From assembly GCA_018432615.1 (NCBI GenBank), contig JAHDSQ010000016.1:28898-92897 (forward strand): a DNA stretch of 64,000 nucleotides, in the 5' to 3' direction. The stretch's first letter is position 1. Every line of letters starts with the position of its first letter. Shown in pieces: positions 8,782 to 16,563 of this stretch. Under the pieces are notes generated by a model. It saw only the letters and a list, made by a program, of their open reading frames with translations, did not search any database and had not been told where the DNA came from. The position numbers and the translations under genes are program-made. Origin of the DNA: Clostridia bacterium (GTDB lineage Bacteria > Bacillota > Peptococcia > DRI-13 > SM3-B62).

Positions 8782-9504
8782 TCACGAATACTTAATGAAA
8801 GCATCCTTAAATCCTGCCGCCTTAACCTTCTTGAGCATGGCGTCAGCATTTGCTTTGACAGAGTATGCACCGACTTGAACTCGGTACAGTTTCTTTGGAT
8901 CGGTGGAGGTAGGCGCTTCTATTGCTGACAGCAACTTTTTAACTTCGGCACGGAAAGTATCCATTGACTTCCCGTGTTTAGGAAGCCAGTGCCCGGGGTC
9001 GGCATGGTTACTGGCGATGCCACGCTTATGCCCTTCGTAATGCCCAATGATCACGCCATCTGCCATTGGGTCGAGCTTGTACTCTTTGCAGAGATAGGCG
9101 CATAATTCAGTTGCTTCTTTATACACAGCATTGAAGTAGGCAGCATCGGTCAGTCCATCTTCACAAATTTCAAAACTGATATGAGTATCGTTGACTGAGC
9201 CTTTTGAACCGGAGCCACCATGCCAACCTCGATGATTCCACGGCAAGGTCTGATATGTGGCGACTGTTCCGTTCGCCAGCTTTCCGATGAAGGCATGAAC
9301 ACAGACCTGCCGCCCATCCGGCTTATCCTGATTCCAATGGTTATTATACTGGTTCTTGCCCAACAGACCGTCATCTGGACCCACATAGCGTTTGAGGTTT
9401 GGGTTATTTGCCCCGGTAGAATGCACCATGATACCCTTAGGAGTGATAGTTCGGCCTGCTTTGTAGCAAGCATTGTTGGTCAAAATGAGTTTATGGAGGT
9501 TCAT
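8782..9504 (-). CDS. N-acetylmuramoyl-L-alanine amidase endolysin with SPOR domain
   Basis: Phage lysin of 240 residues. The Amidase_2 domain (about 5-175) shows the zinc ligand His28 in MVHST, a second His in the HGGSGSKG region and the C-terminal ADPGHW. It cleaves the amide bond between muramic acid and the stem peptide. A SPOR-like domain (about 205-240, YRVQVGAYSVKANAD) should bind denuded glycan. The ATG overlaps the stop of the holin gene by 4 bases, so holin and lysin are coupled. The gene ends the late operon ahead of a strong terminator. Confidence 0.93.
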   Translation of the reverse strand: MNLHKLILTNNACYKAGRTITPKGIMVHSTGANNPNLKRYVGPDDGLLGKNQYNNHWNQDKPDGRQVCVHAFIGKLANGTVATYQTLPWNHRGWHGGSGSKGSVNDTHISFEICEDGLTDAAYFNAVYKEATELCAYLCKEYKLDPMADGVIIGHYEGHKRGIASNHADPGHWLPKHGKSMDTFRAEVKKLLSAIEAPTSTDPKKLYRVQVGAYSVKANADAMLKKVKAAGFKDAFIKYS

Positions 9505-9914
9505 TTCGTTTCGCCGTCCTTTCCATGAAGCTGTGCCAGCACACCTTTTAACTTTTCAGGCACAGGTAGCCCAATAGCCGTGGCATTCTCAACAAGAGAA
9601 ATACCCTCATTAGCAATGTAGAAGAAGATAATCGCTGTACGAAGTGGTGCTCCCGTGCCGCCGAGCAGGTAAGTGTCAATGAGATGACCAATACCGACCA
9701 CAAGAAATAGCACTACCTTCTTGGCGATACCCTGTGCTCCGATTCGGCTGGAAAGTTTCTTCTCCACAATTGCACGAAGCACACCAGTGATGTAGTCGAC
9801 AACCACAAAGGCAATGAGTGCGTAAAGGAAACCGTCTAATCCGCCTAAATACCAGCCAAGGGTTCCTCCAATGGCTGTAAACACAACCTGAATCCAATTC
9901 CAAATCTCTTTCAT
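9501..9914 (-). CDS. Phage holin (phage_holin_4 family)
   Basis: Membrane protein of 137 residues with three or four hydrophobic segments, including WYLGGLDGFLYALIAFVVVDY, VVLFLVVGIGHLID and a further helix with IIFFYIANEGISLVEN. The VVDYITGVLRA and NEGISLVENA motifs are characteristic of the toxin-secretion/phage-lysis holin family. The holin forms lesions that release the endolysin. ATG 9914 is chosen because CAGGAGGA lies just upstream. The next gene encodes the amidase and overlaps this one. Confidence 0.9.
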   Translation of the reverse strand: MKEIWNWIQVVFTAIGGTLGWYLGGLDGFLYALIAFVVVDYITGVLRAIVEKKLSSRIGAQGIAKKVVLFLVVGIGHLIDTYLLGGTGAPLRTAIIFFYIANEGISLVENATAIGLPVPEKLKGVLAQLHGKDGETK

Positions 9915-9994
9915 TTTCGTTTTCCTCCTGTTTGATTGCATAAAAAACACCTGCTAAAATAAGCAGGCGCTAATGCCGATATGAATGGTCATTT

Positions 9995-12466
9995 TTAACT
10001 CTGTTTTGGGAGTGCCTCCCAAAGCCGCAAGTCTTCCTGACCGAGTGACCATAAGGCAAACCCACGCAAACCCCATCGGTATGCCGCTTCATTTGCCCAG
10101 TAGACGATCGAATCTACATCTTGGTAGTAGACGATACCAAAACCATCCCCATCGCCGAGGAATATCCTCGAGCACCAGACGTTGATATCGCGCGGTGTGA
10201 ATTTTGCAGTATAGTCAGCGTTGCAGGGAATGTATAGCATCGCTGAATGCACGAAGTCGTAGTCCATCGAGATATCCTCACTTCGGGTAGAGTATTCCTC
10301 CACGTCTGAGGAAAGCGTGAATACCTCGAATTCATTGTCCCATGTCACGTTACTCCGTGCGATTCTGCCGTAAGTTTCGATAGTACCGTTTGGCATCGTC
10401 ACATCAAAGGCTTCATACGGCTCGTAAGTCCAGGCATCGCCTAAACGCAGAAGTTCACACTTGATTTCATTATCCGACCGAATGCCGCAATAACCGCTTG
10501 TCAGTGATACCGTGGCTGTGAAGCGGAGGGTGTTGCTGTTTCCGGAATAGACCCTCACGCGGTTGCCACGTTTCCTCATTTCGATGAGATACATATTGGG
10601 GTTTGTTCGGATGTCGGAGGCGGGTGTTTTAGAGTAAGCTGACCCATAACTGCCGAGCAAAACAGATCCTTGATAGAGTTCCGCTTGCTGCGTGTCAATG
10701 TTGATACAACAGAAGATGTTGCCGATAAATACCCCAGCGCGCCCGCTTCCGTTATGAGGGAAAGCAAGCCGAGCTCGAAGATGAACATCAGAGAAACTGT
10801 CATATCTCCAGGCAAGCTGGCCACTACCTTCCAGCTGTGAGTAAACCCTGCCGGTTGCATATTCATCGCTTCGCCAGACTGCCCAATTGCCTGAAAGCGT
10901 AGTCCAGTAAGTGCTTTGCAGTGTGATGGGGTCCCGGAAGTCCTCATACCACACCAGAGCCGAGTCGGGTTTTCTTCGAAGAATCTCGGTGGTCAGCTTG
11001 AAGCCTTTGTCCGGAACAGCCATATTTCCGTTAACGTCCTTGAAACTGCGCGGTGAGAGTTCAAATGTAGCTGAACCCGCTGAGGGCCGTTCTGAAAACG
11101 ATGAGCAAAGACGAAAGCCATATAGTTGTGCGCCAATCACACCGCCATCAACGGTGATGGTGTGTTCTCCTGCCGACAAGCTTCGCCCTTTGGCAAGAGC
11201 CACCCAGAAGGTGCTTCTCCAATATGGCCACCATAGGCGGCTTTCGTAAAATCCAACCGAGGACCCGTCAAGTGAGATGTTGATACCGTTCTTATCCCAA
11301 TACGGAAAGCAGATACGGACGGCAACATCATAAACTCCCGATTGCGGAAGGGTAAAATCGTAGGTCGATGTACCCGTTTCTGATGAGAGCGTAATCATTC
11401 CGTTGCCAATAGCCACACCCTCTGTATAACTATCCGGCACACCGTCCCGGTCAATATAGATTGTGCCAAACTCCGCCTTTTGTGTTTTTCCGTAGCAAGT
11501 TAAGTATCGTCGACGGTTGTAGGTTTCCCCGATGATAGGGGCTTCTCGGCTGGTTGCATCGCCACCCTCAGCATAATCGTATACCTGAGGGAGCATATAC
11601 GGTACCTGATCGTAATCGTCCCAGTAGGCAAGCCACGGTATCATCGGCTGTGGAGGAGCATTACCCGTGAAGTTATACCCGCCCTCCGCCCATATTTTAG
11701 CGGCATAGTAGGTAAGTGACACTCCACGATATGTCTTGCCGAGGTCGGCAGGGTTTGCATATATCTGCCACTCCCAACCGTAACCCGGCAAACCCATATA
11801 AATTTTTTGTGGGTTCATTACTCTGGCAGCATAATCATACACACCGACAAGCCAGTCCCTTGGAGAGACAGGACCCGGTGCACTACCAGCCCAAGACATA
11901 CCGTAGGACATAATCGCTGCCGTGTCGCAGTACGCATCGAGATCGGCATAGACACACCAGTTCTCACCACCGACCGAGCCTTGGACGCCAGTCATACCGG
12001 GCAAACAGATATTGACCAGTTTGGCGGGATTGTACGCTTTGACGGTTTGGTATATATCGCGAAAGAGAATATTCGCTGCGTCCTTGTTCTCGTATCCGCC
12101 GCCGCGCTCCAAGTCGATATCCACACCAGCGCACCACGGGTATTTCTGCATGATCCGCACTAATTCAGATAGAAACTTAGTCTTTGCACCATTTTCGTTA
12201 TTCCGCAGAGCAGTGAATATAGAAGCTGTGCCGTGATTCATCACGGTAAGAAACCAACGAACTTTGGGCCATTTATTGATGTATGGCATCATGCTGGATA
12301 TCGATGTACCTGTTTCGGTTATCGTTCCTGATATGTCCACCTCGAAAGTGAAAATGCCGACGGCTTCAAAACGGTCTCCGTAATTATTCAAGGCTTGGTG
12401 CATTCGGGTGTTGCCCATGAACGACCATACCATGCATTTCTTTCCCCTAAGATAATCCCTGCTCAT
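9995..12466 (-). CDS. GH18-type glycoside hydrolase, phage tail/baseplate associated
   Basis: Protein of 823 residues. The N-terminal part (about 1-330) is a glycoside hydrolase 18 barrel with the catalytic signature AGVDIDLE ending in acid Glu120. The barrel appears split: the last segment (about 755-815, with the strand-like GFALWSLGQED) looks like the final barrel units, while about 400 residues in between are beta-rich and resemble carbohydrate-binding or laminin-G-like modules. It probably cleaves or binds N-acetylglucosamine polymers of the host wall during infection. The ATG overlaps the upstream gene by 4 bases. The gene lies between the tail-tip genes and the holin, a usual place for receptor-binding or wall-degrading virion proteins. 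Confidence 0.85.
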   Translation of the reverse strand: MSRDYLRGKKCMVWSFMGNTRMHQALNNYGDRFEAVGIFTFEVDISGTITETGTSISSMMPYINKWPKVRWFLTVMNHGTASIFTALRNNENGAKTKFLSELVRIMQKYPWCAGVDIDLERGGGYENKDAANILFRDIYQTVKAYNPAKLVNICLPGMTGVQGSVGGENWCVYADLDAYCDTAAIMSYGMSWAGSAPGPVSPRDWLVGVYDYAARVMNPQKIYMGLPGYGWEWQIYANPADLGKTYRGVSLTYYAAKIWAEGGYNFTGNAPPQPMIPWLAYWDDYDQVPYMLPQVYDYAEGGDATSREAPIIGETYNRRRYLTCYGKTQKAEFGTIYIDRDGVPDSYTEGVAIGNGMITLSSETGTSTYDFTLPQSGVYDVAVRICFPYWDKNGINISLDGSSVGFYESRLWWPYWRSTFWVALAKGRSLSAGEHTITVDGGVIGAQLYGFRLCSSFSERPSAGSATFELSPRSFKDVNGNMAVPDKGFKLTTEILRRKPDSALVWYEDFRDPITLQSTYWTTLSGNWAVWRSDEYATGRVYSQLEGSGQLAWRYDSFSDVHLRARLAFPHNGSGRAGVFIGNIFCCINIDTQQAELYQGSVLLGSYGSAYSKTPASDIRTNPNMYLIEMRKRGNRVRVYSGNSNTLRFTATVSLTSGYCGIRSDNEIKCELLRLGDAWTYEPYEAFDVTMPNGTIETYGRIARSNVTWDNEFEVFTLSSDVEEYSTRSEDISMDYDFVHSAMLYIPCNADYTAKFTPRDINVWCSRIFLGDGDGFGIVYYQDVDSIVYWANEAAYRWGLRGFALWSLGQEDLRLWEALPKQS

Positions 12467-13032
12467 AAGCGCGGATCTCCTTCCATCATTTCTATATATT
12501 CAAGGTAGACCCTCGCCGATTTTCCACTTTCCAGCTTAATCTGATGCTTACTGTCATAAGCGGCGGTATATTGATAAAATCCATCCTTGGATGTGGGACT
12601 GCCATTTCGTAGACATTCCCTTGCCACAGCTTTTAAGGCAAATTCATCACCCGCATTCACCAACGATGTAAATTTGCACTTATGCGAACCCATGCCCTGT
12701 GAAATTTCAATGCTTCCTGCCGACATTGGCTGTTTCGGATAGATATATAAATCAAGACCCGCTGAGGTTTCTCCAGTATTAAAAAGGACAAGAGTCGCAC
12801 TGCCACGCACCACGGCATTTTGGTAGCGAGGAGTATTTCCGCTACTTCGGAGCATAACGCTGTTGTGGGGCGTATAGCCTGTCAGTTTGTCGCCTTCTTG
12901 AAGTTGAAGGTCGGTATAGTAAATCTCGCCAGTACAGTCGGCTATGAGTGGTCGGATGGTTACGCTAACGATTCGTTTGTCCTGTTTGAGTTTTATTACC
13001 TCTGCAAATCGGATGAAGTTGTTAATGACCAT
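12463..13032 (-). CDS. Phage tail-tip associated protein, unrecognised
   Basis: Protein of 189 residues with no family I can name. The first 45 residues (VTIRPLIADCTGEIYYTDLQLQ) resemble the whole of the small protein encoded immediately upstream, pointing to a duplicated beta-sandwich module. The rest is also beta-rich. ATG 13032 is selected because TAGGTGGT lies 5 bases before it. The 3-prime end overlaps the GH18 gene start (ATGA). By position it is a baseplate or appendage component, probably contacting wall sugars. Confidence 0.6.
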   Translation of the reverse strand: MVINNFIRFAEVIKLKQDKRIVSVTIRPLIADCTGEIYYTDLQLQEGDKLTGYTPHNSVMLRSSGNTPRYQNAVVRGSATLVLFNTGETSAGLDLYIYPKQPMSAGSIEISQGMGSHKCKFTSLVNAGDEFALKAVARECLRNGSPTSKDGFYQYTAAYDSKHQIKLESGKSARVYLEYIEMMEGDPRL

Positions 13033-13041
13033 AAGTACCAC

Positions 13042-13236
13042 CTACCCATCGAGAGTCCATTGAATTTCACAGACATGGCCGACCCAGCCCGTTGCAACGA
13101 CACCTGCTTGAAGCATTAGATCGGTGAAAAATACTTCTCCCGTGCAATTCTGTATAACGAGTCGAATGGTGATGGAACGCAGCCTGCCATAACCTTTGGG
13201 GGATGCATCCCGCGCCACTTGTTGAAAAGATACCAT
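13042..13236 (-). CDS. Small tail-tip protein related to its downstream neighbour
   Basis: Protein of 64 residues. ITIRLVIQNCTGEVFFTDLML matches the corresponding stretch of the next protein (VTIRPLIADCTGEIYYTDLQL), so both carry one copy of the same beta module. It lies between two other short tail-tip genes in the same orientation. The ATG has a weak purine-rich site upstream. Function is unknown, and it may be one piece of a larger appendage assembled from separately encoded modules. Confidence 0.55.
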   Translation of the reverse strand: MVSFQQVARDASPKGYGRLRSITIRLVIQNCTGEVFFTDLMLQAGVVATGWVGHVCEIQWTLDG

Positions 13237-13253
13237 GCAAATTCACCGTCCTC

Positions 13254-13487
13254 TCAATACAAATCAATAAATCGTGTTTCGGTTGTCCCGTCCTCGTATT
13301 CAAATACTAGCTCGATACCGACCTGTCCGTTCGTTCCCTTGCTTAGGTTATTCGATCCTATTTGCGCCGATATGGTGTAGTTGCGTCTTGATGCCGGATA
13401 AACTGTTTGGGCCATACTTTTGGTCATATTCGCTACGCCAACTGCCTTAAAGGAAGCTGTACCAGATACACCGTTTTCAGTATCCAC
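13254..13487 (-). CDS. Carbohydrate-binding-like module, in frame with Tal across a TGA
   Basis: The GTG at 13487 gives 77 residues, but the reading frame is open back to the TGA that ends Tal (13539-13541) and is the same frame as Tal. The residues between (SRADDGFAYWQNSGFEV) look like the natural start of the module. The domain, with YPASRRNYTISAQI and FEYEDGTTETRFIDLY, resembles a jelly-roll sugar-binding module. Either the TGA is a nonsense change (CGA to TGA would restore Arg), or it is read through at low frequency, or the module is now translated from the weak internal GTG. Confidence 0.5.
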   Translation of the reverse strand: MDTENGVSGTASFKAVGVANMTKSMAQTVYPASRRNYTISAQIGSNNLSKGTNGQVGIELVFEYEDGTTETRFIDLY

Positions 13488-13538
13488 TTCAAAACCGCTA
13501 TTTTGCCAATAGGCGAAGCCGTCGTCGGCTCGGGAATT

Positions 13539-15773
13539 TCACAAATGATTAAAGGGAACCATATCTTTAATTTCCTGCCCAATGAGGTTGCTTTGGTCGA
13601 ACTGGTCAGCAATCGTCGAGGAGGAAGAGTCGCCCAGTTCTCTAAGTTTCGTGGAGAGTTCCAGTACGGTTTTCCATGGCTCTTGAAGATTGTACTGGCG
13701 GCGTACAATTCGTGTTTTAATGGTCAGATTCAAATCTCTGTCATCAACGGTTACAATGTCACCTAAATCCCATCGCTCATGCTCATAGCCCGTCAGCACG
13801 GACAAATCCATCGCCGATAGGACATAGGATACGCGGGGCTTTGCATATTCGGCAAGCCGCATATTGGTAAATTCAAGCATCTGATAGGGGTTTGAAAAAT
13901 TAGAACAGTCAAGGGTAGCTACCCGCACCTCGCTTGAATAGCTGAAGTCCTCCAGATATTCCTTGCCGCCGTTAATGGCACTAAAGGTCATGCCGTCTTT
14001 ACCGATGGCGTAGAGTCGCGTAACAAGGGATCGAGTATCGACTACACGCTTAATCCCAGTCAAGTTTTTGCGGTAGGCGAAGAGCGCACCGCTGTCTGTC
14101 CCGCTGAATGTCAGTAAATCCACTCGCCTGTCCCGGCTGTGGAACACCAAATCGCCGCCGTGGATGTTTTGCACCATCCGCAGGATGGAGAGTGCGTTCT
14201 TTTCTTGGCATTCCCATGTTCGAAGGGTGATCACATTTACCGTGCCGACTTCCCAGCCTGTACCCGCAAGCGCAAACGCCATTGGGGCAGCGGGCAGGTC
14301 GGCGTTGAATTCAATCGGTTGTTTTTCTGCAGAAAAAGTTAGGTCATAGAATGCCGCTTCCGCATAGACCATTGTGAGTATACTGTTGCCATCCGAGCCT
14401 TTTTCATCAGTCATTGTCCGAATACGATAAACATCCTCAGCAATTTGTACCTGCTTCTCGTTGTCGAGCATTATGCGCTTCGGGTCACTGTAAGGCAACT
14501 TGAATTCCAAGGTGTCCGCTCCATTGATCTCACCCGTAACTATGATGTCATAAGCATTCTCCAGAACCGTTTCCCACGCTCCGTTCTCATCCAAAATAAC
14601 AGGGCGGGCAAACCCCAGTTTCTCATACGGAGATTTGGGGATATCATGAAGCGTTATATCGAGTAGCTTTGGTGTAACCGTTGTATCGCTGGTGGTGAGC
14701 GTTACCCTGTAGCGGATATATGAACGATTCGGCGAGGTCAGTTCGCCGTTTGTGCCAACTGCCTGCCATGCCGACCAGTTCTGCAGATCATCTGAGGTTG
14801 ATGTTTCTATCAGTGAAATGGACGTGACACCCGCGGTGTATTCACTTGTTGCAGATACTCGACCGCTCCCAGCAAGGCTGCATTCGGTGGCAATAGTCGT
14901 CAGTTGGCCGCTTTCGGGGTAGAGATTACCAATTCCCTTACGTAGGGTGACAACCCCCGGCTCAGTTAACGCATCCACGTCACCCGAAGTGTCTCCTCCA
15001 TTAGCAAGCATTGCTTGACGGAAGTAGTGAATCAAGTCATCAATAGTTAAATTGCTGTCTGTTTCAAAGAACCACTCATCCAAGCCACCTGCGTAGTAAT
15101 ACTGGTTTGCGTGCATTCCCATAACAATATCCGCTATACAGGATGGATTCAATGTACCAGTAAATGTTCGCAAAGGGGCTGTCCAAATTTCACCGTCAGC
15201 ACGGTTACACAGAACTATCTGAGATGTTTTTTCCGTCACGTTTATGATTGCAGAGAGAAAATACCAACCACCATTGACCATGTTGAATCCAGGTGTTTCG
15301 GTTTGGTCAAGGATAAGCGTTCCTGCTGAATTATAGAGCATCATTCGCGGCCGACCTTGATAGAGGGAGATATAAAAAATAGGCTGACCGGGTCCTTGCC
15401 TTGTATTGAAAAGCGGAATGTAGTTCTGCCCTACGGAATAGGTGGTCGGGTTAATCCAACCGCCGACAGCAATTTTCTCACCGAGATCAAAAAAGAATGT
15501 GCCGTCGTTGGTGGCGACAAGGTACGTTTTTTCTGTGGTCGGATTGTTGATGTTCATTCGGAAATACCGCCCAAACCTGCCGTTTGATAAAGAAGCGGTT
15601 GTGCCGCTCCATCCGGAGACAGTAAAATACCGTCCGTTGGCGGAAGAGTCTGCAAGGCGAGTATTACTATCCGGCGTGGATTCGTTGAAACACCAGAGTG
15701 CTGATGTTTTTACGGTTGCAGGAATCTCGCCCGTAAAGTCTGTTTGAGAAGTCAATATGGATTTTACCGCCAT
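13539..15773 (-). CDS. Tail-associated protein (Tal / prophage endopeptidase-like) with N-terminal LamG-like domain
   Basis: Protein of 744 residues. The first 250 residues form a concanavalin/LamG-like beta-sandwich (WCFNESTPDSNTRLADSS ... GGLDEWFFE). The centre and C-terminal part (about 390-700) match siphophage tail proteins of the Gp18/Tal type that cap the tail beneath Dit. ATG 15773 has GGAGGTGAGG directly upstream. The gene follows Dit by 4 bases, the standard siphophage order. The C-terminus stops at a TGA followed in frame by a sugar-binding-like module, suggesting that the ancestral protein was about 95 residues longer. Confidence 0.85.
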   Translation of the reverse strand: MAVKSILTSQTDFTGEIPATVKTSALWCFNESTPDSNTRLADSSANGRYFTVSGWSGTTASLSNGRFGRYFRMNINNPTTEKTYLVATNDGTFFFDLGEKIAVGGWINPTTYSVGQNYIPLFNTRQGPGQPIFYISLYQGRPRMMLYNSAGTLILDQTETPGFNMVNGGWYFLSAIINVTEKTSQIVLCNRADGEIWTAPLRTFTGTLNPSCIADIVMGMHANQYYYAGGLDEWFFETDSNLTIDDLIHYFRQAMLANGGDTSGDVDALTEPGVVTLRKGIGNLYPESGQLTTIATECSLAGSGRVSATSEYTAGVTSISLIETSTSDDLQNWSAWQAVGTNGELTSPNRSYIRYRVTLTTSDTTVTPKLLDITLHDIPKSPYEKLGFARPVILDENGAWETVLENAYDIIVTGEINGADTLEFKLPYSDPKRIMLDNEKQVQIAEDVYRIRTMTDEKGSDGNSILTMVYAEAAFYDLTFSAEKQPIEFNADLPAAPMAFALAGTGWEVGTVNVITLRTWECQEKNALSILRMVQNIHGGDLVFHSRDRRVDLLTFSGTDSGALFAYRKNLTGIKRVVDTRSLVTRLYAIGKDGMTFSAINGGKEYLEDFSYSSEVRVATLDCSNFSNPYQMLEFTNMRLAEYAKPRVSYVLSAMDLSVLTGYEHERWDLGDIVTVDDRDLNLTIKTRIVRRQYNLQEPWKTVLELSTKLRELGDSSSSTIADQFDQSNLIGQEIKDMVPFNHL

Positions 15774-15777
15774 GTCC

Positions 15778-16551
15778 TCACCTCCAACGGCTCTTCGCCT
15801 GTATTTGCAGTTCTGTAAATGTCGCACCGGTTGCCGTAATGGTTATGATATTCGTTCCTTTGCGGAGAATTGGAAAATTCAACTCTTGAAGCAGAGGCAG
15901 ACCATTATGGAGCGTTTCGCCAGTGCTGTCTACCACCTTGGCAGTAACTAAACCGCTGTCGATGACGAGGGTTTCTCCGGCAGACAAAGGCCCGACAATG
16001 CGAAGTTCTTCGTCATTTGTTTTCAATGACACATAGGTTGATGACCCTGACGGAATGATGCCTTTCAAAAGGAAGACAGGCAATGAGTCTGTATTTCCTT
16101 TACTCCTCGTGACCGTATTTGTACCTTCTTGGGTTAGTGTAAAACTCTCGTCTGTCAAAGCGTAGGCATGTGGGTCGGGACAGACGAAGTTCAAGTCAAA
16201 TGCACCTGCCGAGCGAATAAGTCGTTCACAATTCACGGCATCCTGCAGTCTCGCTGTGAAATAGCGGTCGGGGACATCGTCAAACACAAGCTGTTTCAGC
16301 CCTTTTTGGGGATCTAACCACTCGGCAAGGCCGTCTAACACTCCAACCAGAGAAGCGAGATTGTACATTGGAGCAATATTACAGCTCACAGTTATGACCC
16401 GCTCTGCGCTATCACTGCCAAAGTCTGCCACACCTGGCTTGCCGGGTATGGAAACAAAGGAATTACGCAAGGGAGGCGAAGCCTGCCAAGAGGTCAGACG
16501 AGCCTTGACGTTCATGCTTTGTGATGAAATTCCGTTGAAAATAAAGCCCAT
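15778..16551 (-). CDS. Distal tail protein (Dit)
   Basis: Protein of 257 residues of the siphophage Dit family. It starts MGFIFNGISSQSM and has the typical PGKPGVADFGSD stretch and an N-terminal half that builds the hexameric baseplate hub. The C-terminal half is a galectin-like domain. It sits directly between the tape measure gene and the Tal gene, as in most siphophages. The ATG is preceded by AAGGAGGTG. Dit connects the tail tube to the adsorption apparatus. Confidence 0.88.
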   Translation of the reverse strand: MGFIFNGISSQSMNVKARLTSWQASPPLRNSFVSIPGKPGVADFGSDSAERVITVSCNIAPMYNLASLVGVLDGLAEWLDPQKGLKQLVFDDVPDRYFTARLQDAVNCERLIRSAGAFDLNFVCPDPHAYALTDESFTLTQEGTNTVTRSKGNTDSLPVFLLKGIIPSGSSTYVSLKTNDEELRIVGPLSAGETLVIDSGLVTAKVVDSTGETLHNGLPLLQELNFPILRKGTNIITITATGATFTELQIQAKSRWR

Positions 16552-16563
16552 GCCAACACCTCC

